DNA from: Patulibacter sp052039575
Lineage (GTDB): Bacteria; Actinomycetota; Thermoleophilia; Solirubrobacterales; Solirubrobacteraceae
Length of the DNA stretch: 5,790 nt
NCBI GenBank assembly: GCA_052039575.1
Contig: JBQGEK010000290.1
Span: 1 to 5,790, forward strand
Direction of reading: 5' to 3'
Shown here: positions 1 through 5,790 of the stretch, piece after piece
How the letters are laid out: every line of letters starts with the position of its first letter
Numbering within the stretch: position 1 is the stretch's first letter
Notes under the pieces: model-generated
Databases searched by the model: none
Told to the model about the DNA's origin: nothing
The model's input: only the letters and a program-made list of their open reading frames with translations
Position numbers and translations under genes: made by a program

Positions 1-3000
1 GGACGCATCCGGCCCCTCCGGCATCGCAGCGCAACCACTGCCGCTCGACCGTGACGTCGTTCCCGATCCAGGTTCCGGCGCTGCCGGCGAGGGTCGCCCC
101 TTCGCGAGCCGTCCCGTCCACCGTCGGCACGTCGGCGTTCACCGGCGGCACCACGGTGGAGCGGGACGTACGGGCCTCCGCGCCGTCACCGTCAGCGTGG
201 CTCGCCACGACCCCGAGCTCGATCCCGTAGCCGACGTCGGCCGCGGTCAGCGTGTAGGCCGCAGCATCCGCCCCGGCGATCGTCACGCACGGACCGCTCG
301 CCGCGCAGCGGTACCACGCGTAGCGGAAGGTGTCCGGGTCGTGAGCCCACGACCCGGTGGTCCCGTCGAGACGCTCACCCACCGCGGGGATCCCCGAGAA
401 CGTCGGCGGCGTCTCGATGGTCGGGAGCACGGGCGAAGTCACCGGTCCGACGCGGCTCGAGCGGGCTGCGGCCGGAACGTTCACGGGAAGCGCGAGGACC
501 GAAGCGGTCTCCTCGATCTCGACGTAGTCGCCGAGATGGCGCTCGTCCGGGGTGAAGCTCGATCCCGTCGCCACCTGCTCGCATGCCGAACGGGCGGCAT
601 CGGCGCTCGGACACGTGAACCACCGGTACGAGCGTCCGCTGGCGGGACGCGACCAGGTGGCCCCCGACGCGGTCAGCGGCCGGCCGGCCACCATCCGCCC
701 GCTCACGGTCGGCGCCTCAAGCGCAGCGACCAGTGCGGTCGGACCCAGGGCCATCCGCGTGCGGGGTTGCAACTGGATGACCGACGCCGTCTCGGGCCGC
801 GTCGCGCGCAGATAATGCTGCTCGGCGAACCCGCCCTCGGCCGTCGACGGATCGAACCGCACGCGGTAGTTGCCGGCCGGGACCGGGCCGATGCGGTATT
901 GGCCGGACGCGTCCGTGGTTGCGGTGGCCGTCGGGACGGTCTCGCCCGACCGGATCAGCTCGACAGTCACCCCGTCCAAATCGACCCAGTCGCCCGCGGT
1001 GGCAGACCACCCGAGCGAGCCATACACCCGTCCATCGACCGTAGCCCCGAATTCGAGCACGATCCTCGGCATGTTCTGGCGCTGCCCGGTAGCTAGCACG
1101 ACCTCCTCCGCAGGTCGCGAGAACAGCGTCCCGTCTGGATCCTCGAACGACAGCTCGTAGCGGCCGGCATGGAGCTGGGTGAAGGAGTAGCTGCCGTCGA
1201 TCCCCACGAGCGTCGACCACGACGACGTGCCGTCGGACAGATGAGCAGTGACACCGTACGGTGAGTCGCCGGCACCGATGAAACCGACGGTGCCCGAAAC
1301 CGATGCGCCCGGAACCAGTGCGTAGTCGACGCGTTCCGGCGTACCCCCTGGGATCACGCGCGTCGCGCTCTCGAACGTCTCACCGCCGTAGAACCCACCA
1401 AACGCGTTCGTTCCGTTCCATGGCCGGAACTCGAGCACCACCGCGGCTCCCGGCGTGAGTCCCGCGATCTCGTACGAGCCCGCGAAGCTCAACGTCTGCA
1501 GTTCGTCCCTGGTCTCGGCGTCCCATACCGTGACCTCGCCCCACACCGCTTCGTCCGCCAGCGTCACGAAGCCGGAGATCCGCGCGTCGCCGCGCAGCTC
1601 GGCATCGACGTCGACGCGCTCGTCACCGACAGCGAGATCGAACCGCGTCGCCCCGGACGGATCAGCTGACCCGGACGGGCCGCCGACGCAGCGGGCGGCA
1701 TAGCCCGCACCGCTGAAGCAGACGCTGTAGCGGCCCGGCTCGATCCCGTCCAGCCAGTACCCGCCGTCGGCGGTCGAGACGAACGCCGTCTTCACGAGCG
1801 TTGCGACGTTCCCCTGCCAGCGGTAGAGGTGCGCCGTGGTGAACGGGATGACCGGCGGTGCACCGGTCGCCTCCACCCGCACACGGCCCGAGATCGAAGC
1901 CGCGGGGTTCAGGTCGACCATGTCGAGCGCGGTCTGCTGCCCGGCTACGACCGTCACCTGGTCGGCGGACGCCCGATCGATCGTGCCGGGGTAGTAGCGG
2001 GCGTTCGCCGGATTGTCGGGCACTCGTCGCGCACTCTCAGACGCGTAGCGCACGCGGTAGCTGCCGGGCGCCAGCGCACGGAGCTCGTAGCGGCCATGCG
2101 CGTCGGTGCGCGTCTCGGCGACCGGCACATCGTCTTCCGCGTATGCGGCGACGTAGACGTCGGCGAGCGACCCGCCACCGATGCTCCGCTCGACCGCTCC
2201 GGCGAGCGACCCGCCTCGCTCGAGCGCCGCGTCGACCCCCGAGACCCCCGCGTTCACGGGGACGTCGACCGGCGTTGCCCCGGCCAGTCGATCCGCGCCC
2301 TGGTGGTACTGCGGTATGTAGTCCTCGACCTGGAGCCTCGGCGGATTCCCCGGCCACCAGGATGACTGCCGCAGCTCGACCGGCGATTCGCCACCTGGCC
2401 CCACGAACACCACTTTGTACGCCCCCGGGACGCCGTTCGGCGATCCGGTCACCGCCAGGTACCGGCCCTGGTCATCGGCTTCGACAGCCTTGACGGCCCA
2501 CCCGTTCTCCTGGAGCACAAGGACTCGCGCGTGTGGCACCGGATCCCCGGTGATCGCGTCGGTGACGGTGCCCCGGATGTGCGATTGCTCGACCAGCCGC
2601 GCATCGACGCCGGTGCGGTGGACGCCGTCGCCGACCGTCACGAGCGTCGCTTGCTGGGACGTAGAGGCCCTGTCGAAGTACTGCGTCTGGAACCGAGAGT
2701 CGGGGCTCCCCGCGAAATCGACGAGGTAGTCACCCGCTGACGTCACCGCCAACCGGTAGCGGCCGTCCGCGCCGGTGGTCGCCAGGGCGAAGCCGCTACC
2801 AGCGGAGTTCATCGCGAAGACCTGGATGCCCTCCTGAGGAGCGTCGTCAGCATCGACGACCCGGCCGCTGATCGACTGCAGCGGGGGCGGGATCGCGGCG
2901 TCGATTCCGGACACGTCACTGCCCGCAACCGTCACCGGGTCGGCGTCCTCGACCGTGGTCGCGTCCTCGTAGTACCCAGCTACGGGCCCGATGGCGTGCA

Positions 3001-3646
3001 TCTGGTGCGAGAAACCGATCACGTACTCGTCGTCGGGCAGCCCATTGAGCCGGTAGCTCCCGTCCGGCTTCGAATGCGCTATCCGTCGACTCAGCTGCGC
3101 GTCCGTTCGGGAGGTGGCGATCACCATCACCTCGAGCGGCGCACCGGTCCCCTGCTCGCGCACCGTGCCCGAGATCGCGTGACCGACCAGGAAGCTGTGG
3201 TCCATGCCCGTTCGCTCGTCGTTCGCGGCCAGGTCGAAGTACTCGGCGTTCGACCATCGGGTCGCGCCGTCGTAATAGCCCATCGCCAAGCCGGGCTGCC
3301 GGGTGATCTCCGGCTCGAACTGCAGGGTGAACCGCCCGGCTCGCACGTTCGTGATCCGGTAAGCACCGGTGTCGTCGGTGCTCGCCGCGGTGATCACAAT
3401 CCGGTTCTCGTCGAGCACCGACACCCGCGACCCCTCCGGCGACCCCGACGGCACCGTCACGGTGCCCTCGATCGTCGCGGCCTGCGCCGAGGCGGACAAA
3501 ATGCCCGAAACCCCCAGCACCAGCGCGACCAGCACTGCCAACCAGGCACGTATTTGCCGGCTCCCACCAAGCGTCCGGTATCCACGGGTCGACGACCCGG
3601 AACCACCGATGGAAGCTGGTTGCCACTGACCGATCGTGGACAGCAT
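1..3646 (-). CDS. Large secreted multi-modular protein: nine carboxypeptidase-regulatory-like modules then Ig-like modules (partial, C-terminus off window)
   Basis: One frame stays open from ATG 3646 to the left edge (1215 codons, no stop), with strong G/C third positions. Residues 30-56 form a signal peptide: basic SRQIR, a hydrophobic core (about 35-50), and a likely cleavage after AQA (54-56). Nine beta-sandwich modules follow, at about 57-154, 155-256, 257-354, 355-477, 478-583, 584-687, 688-781, 782-868 and 869-975. Most open with SGxV, carry T-x-DGxY and GxYxVxF, and end in a YY/YF...A..VxV block. This resembles carboxypeptidase-regulatory-like or Cna-B-like folds. Ig-like modules with W-x2-C...C follow at about 976-1072, 1073-1172 and 1173 onward, the last one cut. 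No catalytic motif is visible, so a structural, adhesive or binding role outside the membrane is inferred. A weak AGG (3653-3655) lies 6 bases before ATG. An in-frame TTG at 3661, 11 bases after GGAAAGGA, is an alternative start. Any C-terminal anchor lies outside the window. Confidence 0.9.
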   Translation of the reverse strand, partial: MLSTIGQWQPASIGGSGSSTRGYRTLGGSRQIRAWLAVLVALVLGVSGILSASAQAATIEGTVTVPSGSPEGSRVSVLDENRIVITAASTDDTGAYRITNVRAGRFTLQFEPEITRQPGLAMGYYDGATRWSNAEYFDLAANDERTGMDHSFLVGHAISGTVREQGTGAPLEVMVIATSRTDAQLSRRIAHSKPDGSYRLNGLPDDEYVIGFSHQMHAIGPVAGYYEDATTVEDADPVTVAGSDVSGIDAAIPPPLQSISGRVVDADDAPQEGIQVFAMNSAGSGFALATTGADGRYRLAVTSAGDYLVDFAGSPDSRFQTQYFDRASTSQQATLVTVGDGVHRTGVDARLVEQSHIRGTVTDAITGDPVPHARVLVLQENGWAVKAVEADDQGRYLAVTGSPNGVPGAYKVVFVGPGGESPVELRQSSWWPGNPPRLQVEDYIPQYHQGADRLAGATPVDVPVNAGVSGVDAALERGGSLAGAVERSIGGGSLADVYVAAYAEDDVPVAETRTDAHGRYELRALAPGSYRVRYASESARRVPDNPANARYYPGTIDRASADQVTVVAGQQTALDMVDLNPAASISGRVRVEATGAPPVIPFTTAHLYRWQGNVATLVKTAFVSTADGGYWLDGIEPGRYSVCFSGAGYAARCVGGPSGSADPSGATRFDLAVGDERVDVDAELRGDARISGFVTLADEAVWGEVTVWDAETRDELQTLSFAGSYEIAGLTPGAAVVLEFRPWNGTNAFGGFYGGETFESATRVIPGGTPERVDYALVPGASVSGTVGFIGAGDSPYGVTAHLSDGTSSWSTLVGIDGSYSFTQLHAGRYELSFEDPDGTLFSRPAEEVVLATGQRQNMPRIVLEFGATVDGRVYGSLGWSATAGDWVDLDGVTVELIRSGETVPTATATTDASGQYRIGPVPAGNYRVRFDPSTAEGGFAEQHYLRATRPETASVIQLQPRTRMALGPTALVAALEAPTVSGRMVAGRPLTASGATWSRPASGRSYRWFTCPSADAARSACEQVATGSSFTPDERHLGDYVEIEETASVLALPVNVPAAARSSRVGPVTSPVLPTIETPPTFSGIPAVGERLDGTTGSWAHDPDTFRYAWYRCAASGPCVTIAGADAAAYTLTAADVGYGIELGVVASHADGDGAEARTSRSTVVPPVNADVPTVDGTAREGATLAGSAGTWIGNDVTVERQWLRCDAGGAGCV
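2..721 (-). repeat. Ig-like module array with W-x2-C...C signature (third module incomplete)
   Basis: This stretch encodes residues 976-1215 of the large secreted protein. Three copies share a pattern: a proline-led opening (APTVSG, TPPTFSG, VPTVDG), a Leu-rich strand, a GxW or ATW strand, then a W-x2-C followed 7-10 residues later by a second Cys (YRWFTC, YAWYRC, RQWLRC). The first two then run into a T-x2-(D/E)-x3-G-x2-(I/V) segment. This is the layout of bacterial Ig-like repeats common in exported actinobacterial proteins. The paired cysteines probably form a disulfide in each copy, which fits an extracytoplasmic location. The third copy stops at the window edge, so the total number of copies is unknown. 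Confidence 0.75.
722..3478 (-). repeat. Nine tandem protein modules (carboxypeptidase-regulatory-like / prealbumin-like folds)
   Basis: This stretch encodes residues 57-975 of the large secreted protein, as nine diverged modules of about 87-123 residues. Shared marks are an opening SGxV or GxV, a central T-x-DGxY, a GxYxVxF strand, and in most copies an aromatic pair (GYYDGA, GYYEDA, QYFDRA, RYYPGT) followed by A-x2-V-x-V. Module 4 is longest because of an insert at about residues 416-445. Module 6 has a cysteine pair (C643, C653) instead of the aromatic pair. Module 8 is shortest and lacks the aromatic block. The modules are diverged at DNA level, so this is an old protein-level array and not a recent tandem duplication. 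Boundaries are approximate, set by eye from the repeated SGxV openings. Confidence 0.8.
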
Positions 3647-3753
3647 AGACGACCTATTCAACCACGCCAGTATCCTTTCCGCGCCGAGCGTGGGCGGGGA
3701 GTCAGCCGACAGGGGCGGTCCCGGATGACGCCGCCCGGCTACGATGACCCTCG
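3647..3753. promoter_or_regulatory. Divergent intergenic region between the secreted-protein gene and the small membrane-protein gene
   Basis: These 107 bases separate two genes read in opposite directions, so both promoters should lie here or extend into the coding ends. On the minus strand a purine-rich GGAAAGGA (3673-3680) could be a ribosome binding site for a TTG start at 3661. The sequence GATACT, overlapping it downstream, resembles a -10 box at four of six positions, but no matching -35 box is apparent. On the plus strand TATCCT (3671-3676) is an equally weak -10 candidate. No clear operator palindrome is visible. The promoter location is inferred from gene orientation only. Confidence 0.4.
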
Positions 3754-4080
3754 GTGTTCCGCTCCCGGTTCATCCTGTTGCTGCTCGCCGCAGCCGTCGT
3801 CGGGGTCTCGCTGCTCGTGGCCCCCGAGCTCGCCGTTCCCGGCGTGCTCTCCTGCGCCCCGGCGCTGGTGCTGCTCGGCTGCCTCTGGCTTGGCCGGTTC
3901 CCCGGGCACGAGCGGCTGGTCCGCTGGATCACCCGCCGCCGTGCCCGCCGTCGGCCGCTCGGCGGCCCGCTGGCGCCCGCGGTCGCACCGGCCCCGGTCC
4001 GCTGCCCGCGCGGCGGGCGATTGCTCGGATCGCAGCTGGCGGTCCGCCCGCCGCCGTTCGCGGTCGTCCCGGCCGTCTGA
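3754..4080 (+). CDS. Small two-helix membrane protein with basic, proline-rich cytoplasmic tail
   Basis: The frame encodes 108 residues from GTG 3754. An in-frame TGA at 3745-3747 leaves this as the first possible start. Codons end almost always in G or C. Residues about 4-22 (RFILLLLAAAVVGVSLLVAP) and 27-47 (ending LLGCLWLG) are predicted membrane helices. A strongly basic stretch follows (WITRRRARRRP, about 58-68), then a Pro/Ala-rich linker and a closing block PRGGRLLGSQLAVRPPP near residues 84-102. By the positive-inside rule the basic tail should be cytoplasmic. I know no named family for it. The next gene in the same direction encodes a CtaG-type oxidase assembly protein, so a role at the membrane in respiratory-chain assembly is plausible but inferred only from position. 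No copper-binding Cys/His motif is present. No good Shine-Dalgarno sequence precedes the start, so translation may be leaderless or the start may be slightly off. Confidence 0.7.
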   Translation: MFRSRFILLLLAAAVVGVSLLVAPELAVPGVLSCAPALVLLGCLWLGRFPGHERLVRWITRRRARRRPLGGPLAPAVAPAPVRCPRGGRLLGSQLAVRPPPFAVVPAV

Positions 4081-4226
4081 CGCCCATCTCCCAGACCGCC
4101 GCGGCGCGCTGATCCAGCGCCCCGATCGCTCCCGGCCGCTCGTGCCCGGAGCCGCACCCGTGCGGGTGCCGACCGCTTTCCCGGTTCCGGCGACGTCGTT
4201 CGCCGGCCCGACCGTCAGGACCGTTC
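4081..4226 (+). other. Gap between the small membrane-protein gene and ctaG, with a small inverted repeat
   Basis: These 146 bases hold no reading frame I can support. The one structured element is an inverted repeat, GCACCC (4154-4159) and GGGTGC (4164-4169) around a 4-base loop. It has no T-run after it, so it is not a canonical intrinsic terminator. It could be a chance hairpin in GC-rich DNA, an attenuator, or part of a 5' leader. The two flanking genes share a strand and may be co-transcribed across the gap. Confidence 0.4.
4217..4220 (+). promoter_or_regulatory. Ribosome binding site of the ctaG-like gene
   Basis: AGGA lies 6 bases before ATG 4227 (CAGGACCGTTCATG). This normal spacing supports ATG 4227 as the start over upstream in-frame codons. 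Confidence 0.6.
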
Positions 4227-5069
4227 ATGCCCATCGTCCTCGGAAGCACCTGGCCAGCCCAGCTGGCCGTCGTGGTTCCCATCATCGCCGCCTACGCGGC
4301 CGTCTTCGTGCTGCTGTTCCGCAACGCGCGCCGGGCCCCCGGCGGGTCGCGGATCGGCTGGCGGCACGCCGTCCCGTTCGCGATCGGCGTGCTCGTGGTG
4401 GTCGCCTCCGCGGTCCCGCCGCTCTCCTCCGCCGCCGACACGTCGCTCGTCGCGCACATGCTCCAGCACGTGCTGATTGCCGACCTGGCCGGTGCTTTCC
4501 TGGTGCTCGGCCTGCGCGCCCCGCTGCTCTCGCTCGGGCTGCCGCGCCGGGTGCTGCGCGCCGTCGCGCCGAACGGCCGCTGGGGTCCCTGGGTCCAGCG
4601 GATCACCAACCCGTGGTTCGCCGTCGGCCTGTTCGCCGTCATGCAGTGGACCTGGGCCGTGCCGTTCCTGCTCGAGGCCACGGCCAGCAGCTCGGTGCTC
4701 CACCTGCTCCAGCACTCGCTGCTGTTCTACTCCGGTCTGCTGCTCTGGTGGGTCGTGATCGATCCGCTCGGCCACCGGCGCCACAAGCCGGGCATGCACC
4801 GCGTGGTGATCGTCGGCCTTTCGCGGCTGGCGACGGTCGCGGTCTGCTTGCCGCTGACCTTCCTCGACCGCGAGATGTACCCCGAGTACGCCGCGGCGGC
4901 CGCGGCGCGCGGGCTCGACCCCGTGACCCAGCAGCAGCTGGCCGGCGCGTCGATGTGCCTGCTCGAGGTGATGATCTTCGGCGTCGCGTTCGGCGTCGTG
5001 CTGATCGACGCCTTGCGCCGCGAGGAGCAACGCGAGGCCCAGCGACAACGGGCCGCCGGACGGGCCTGA
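4227..5069 (+). CDS. ctaG: CtaG-type cytochrome c oxidase assembly protein (caa3_CtaG family)
   Basis: This 280-residue integral membrane protein has about seven predicted helices (near 12-31, 47-65, 75-97, 131-148, 157-178, 192-212 and 239-260). Family marks are the two His-containing helices HMLQH (77-81) and HLLQH (159-163), the latter running into SLLFYSGLLLWWVV, a Pro-rich loop before helix 3, and the late DPVTQQQLAG segment (231-240). These match the caa3_CtaG family, typified by Bacillus subtilis CtaG, which is needed to form active caa3 oxidase. It is unrelated to the Cox11 proteins also called CtaG. The paired histidines may bind metal, but that is inference. Family members I recall have MW shortly after QQLAG; here it is MC (243-244). 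Length and start (AGGA 6 bases upstream) are normal. No oxidase subunit gene lies within the window. The C-terminus is charged and probably cytoplasmic. Confidence 0.88.
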   Translation: MPIVLGSTWPAQLAVVVPIIAAYAAVFVLLFRNARRAPGGSRIGWRHAVPFAIGVLVVVASAVPPLSSAADTSLVAHMLQHVLIADLAGAFLVLGLRAPLLSLGLPRRVLRAVAPNGRWGPWVQRITNPWFAVGLFAVMQWTWAVPFLLEATASSSVLHLLQHSLLFYSGLLLWWVVIDPLGHRRHKPGMHRVVIVGLSRLATVAVCLPLTFLDREMYPEYAAAAAARGLDPVTQQQLAGASMCLLEVMIFGVAFGVVLIDALRREEQREAQRQRAAGRA

Positions 5070-5086
5070 CACGCCCCGCCCCGGGA

Positions 5087-5133
5087 AGCTGATGCGGGTT
5101 ACACCACTCACGGTGGCCTAACGCGCATCAGCT
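5087..5133. repeat. 47-base imperfect palindrome, copy 1 of a tandem pair
   Basis: The outer arms AGCTGATGCG (5087-5096) and CGCATCAGCT (5124-5133) are perfect 10-base inverted repeats. Inside them GTTA/TAAC and CCAC/GTGG can also pair, giving one long hairpin with a 5-base TCACG loop and small internal bulges. GGGA just before and TCCC just after (one base bulged) could lengthen the stem. It begins 17 bases after the ctaG-like stop codon. Confidence 0.85.
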
Positions 5134-5147
5134 GTCCCGGCCTGTCG

Positions 5148-5194
5148 AGCTGATGCGGGTTACGCCACCGACGGTGGTGGAACGCGCATCAGCT
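5148..5194. repeat. 47-base imperfect palindrome, copy 2 of a tandem pair
   Basis: It has the same length and the same outer arms as the copy 61 bases upstream, from which it is separated by a 14-base spacer. Six of 47 positions differ, all in the inner part (repeat positions 17, 22-23 and 31-33). Inner pairing is kept in a different form: A-T pairing is lost at 15/33 while C-G and G-U pairs are gained at 16/32 and 17/31, with CCAC/GTGG retained. It ends 14 bases from the stop codon of the minus-strand gene. Confidence 0.85.
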
Positions 5195-5208
5195 TGGGTT
5201 GCCGCCGG

Positions 5209-5790
5209 CTAGCGGCGCGCCGCCGGCTTGACCGTCACCGTCCGGGTGACGGTCCGCGTCGCGCCGTCCTTCGGCTGGAACGCCACCCGCAGGCGCAGGC
5301 GCACCGATCGGCCTTCGCGCACCGCCCGACGGGTCGCCGCGTTGGCACTCACGCCGATCGACGCGACCGTCGATCGAGCGCTGATCGTGCGGCGGTTGGT
5401 CTCGACCCCGGCACCGCTCACCGTCAGACGCCCTCCGCCGCGCAGGCCGCGCACGGTCGTCGTGACCCGGTTGCCCTGGCTGACCGTCCGCACCACCCCG
5501 AACCGGCAGTTGGTGCCCAGCGGTGCGCTCTGGCGGTGGCGCTTGCCATTCTGTCCGGTCAGCCGCGACGAGACCGTCGGCGTCGATCGGCTCGAGCAGA
5601 CGTGGCCGTTGGTCACCTTGAGGATGCCGTTCGACCCGCCGTTGATCTGCAGGTCGAACGACTCGATCGGCGCGTCCGGCAGGTTGTCGAACGTCGTCTG
5701 CAGGTGATCGTCGACCACGTCCGAGGACGCGTGCAGGTTGATCCGCACGCCCTGGCCGCTGAGCGGGATGAACAGCTTCGGCAACGTCGC
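5209..5790 (-). CDS. C-terminal part of a probable exported protein (N-terminus off window)
   Basis: The frame ends at TAG (5209-5211) and stays open to the right edge, giving 193 residues. A TTG at 5784 could be mistaken for a start, but the frame continues upstream and no ribosome binding site is visible, so the gene most likely begins outside the window. The visible part has two segments. The first (about 1-95) includes LPDAPIESFDLQINGGSNG (37-55) and a cysteine pair, C65 and C95, flanking a LTGQNGK loop (77-83). The second (about 96-193) has GGGRLTVSGAGV (118-129), a beta-rich basic stretch and a closing FxPKDG-TRTVT-TVTVKP tail (171-189). As I recall, this two-part ending recurs at the C-terminus of exported Thermoleophilia proteins without a known function. 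The disulfide-ready cysteines fit an extracytoplasmic location. The gene converges on the ctaG-like gene and no function can be assigned. Confidence 0.75.
   Translation of the reverse strand, partial: ATLPKLFIPLSGQGVRINLHASSDVVDDHLQTTFDNLPDAPIESFDLQINGGSNGILKVTNGHVCSSRSTPTVSSRLTGQNGKRHRQSAPLGTNCRFGVVRTVSQGNRVTTTVRGLRGGGRLTVSGAGVETNRRTISARSTVASIGVSANAATRRAVREGRSVRLRLRVAFQPKDGATRTVTRTVTVKPAARR

Larger units (their letters stand above)
5087..5194. terminator. Possible bidirectional terminator or mRNA 3'-end structure between convergent genes
   Basis: The two hairpins fill the short gap between convergent stop codons, at 5069 (plus) and 5209-5211 (minus). A symmetric palindrome folds the same way in either transcript, so it could end or stabilise both messages. 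There is no T-run on either side, so classical intrinsic termination is not shown. The role is inferred from position and fold only. Confidence 0.4.

Noticed and set aside
197..1096. A 299-codon open frame on the plus strand
   Set aside because: It is antisense to the Ig-like and ninth modules of the large protein. Its product is Arg/Gly/His-rich without motifs, while the opposite strand gives clear repeated modules.
2916..3626. A 236-codon open frame on the minus strand
   Set aside because: It lies in a different frame of the same strand as the long secreted protein. The correct frame gives a signal peptide and recognisable repeats, and this one gives composition-biased sequence.
3665..3680. 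A specific sigma-factor promoter in the divergent gap
   Set aside because: GATACT (minus) and TATCCT (plus) match a -10 consensus at only four of six bases and lack a paired -35 element, so no single promoter can be assigned.
2996..5092. A 698-codon open frame on the plus strand
   Set aside because: It overlaps the secreted-protein gene on the opposite strand and covers both the 108-residue gene and ctaG in another frame. Its product is Arg/Pro/Ala-rich low-complexity sequence with no domain pattern, as expected for antisense or off-frame reading of GC-rich genes.
4215..5111. A 298-codon open frame on the minus strand
   Set aside because: It is antisense to the ctaG-like gene. Its product is rich in His, Gln, Glu and Arg and has no family features, whereas the plus strand encodes a clear seven-helix protein.
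5087..5194. CRISPR array
   Set aside because: There are only two repeats, each a long palindrome, with a 14-base spacer and no cas genes. This does not fit a CRISPR array.
5228..5707. A 159-codon open frame on the plus strand
   Set aside because: It is antisense to the partial exported-protein gene and is basic low-complexity sequence. The minus strand shows better residue composition and a recurring tail.

Overview
The window is a high-GC bacterial fragment. Codons in the real reading frames end overwhelmingly in G or C. The long secreted protein built from carboxypeptidase-regulatory-like modules with a recurring 'YY...A..V.V' block, followed by Ig-like modules with a W-x2-C...C signature, resembles exported proteins of Solirubrobacterales/Thermoleophilia (Actinomycetota). 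That placement is inferred from protein style, not from a marker gene.

Layout. (1) Positions 1-3646, minus strand: one uninterrupted reading frame of at least 1215 codons, starting at ATG 3646 and running off the left edge. It encodes a signal peptide, nine beta-sandwich modules and at least three Ig-like modules. (2) Positions 3647-3753: a short divergent intergenic region. (3) Positions 3754-4080, plus strand: a 108-residue membrane protein with two predicted helices and a basic, proline-rich tail. (4) Positions 4227-5069, plus strand: a seven-helix CtaG-type cytochrome c oxidase assembly protein. It follows a 146-base gap that contains a small hairpin and is probably in the same transcription unit as the 108-residue gene. 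(5) Positions 5087-5194: two tandem copies of a 47-base hairpin-forming palindrome lying between convergent genes. (6) Positions 5209-5790, minus strand: the last 193 codons of another probable exported protein, cut by the right edge.

Only the small membrane protein and CtaG look like working partners, in respiratory-chain assembly at the membrane. The two minus-strand genes look like unrelated or loosely related cell-surface or secreted proteins. No mobile element, RNA gene, CRISPR array or defence system is visible. The item that conventional gene calls leave unexplained is the tandem palindrome pair at 5087-5194. I do not see a convincing undescribed multi-gene system here.
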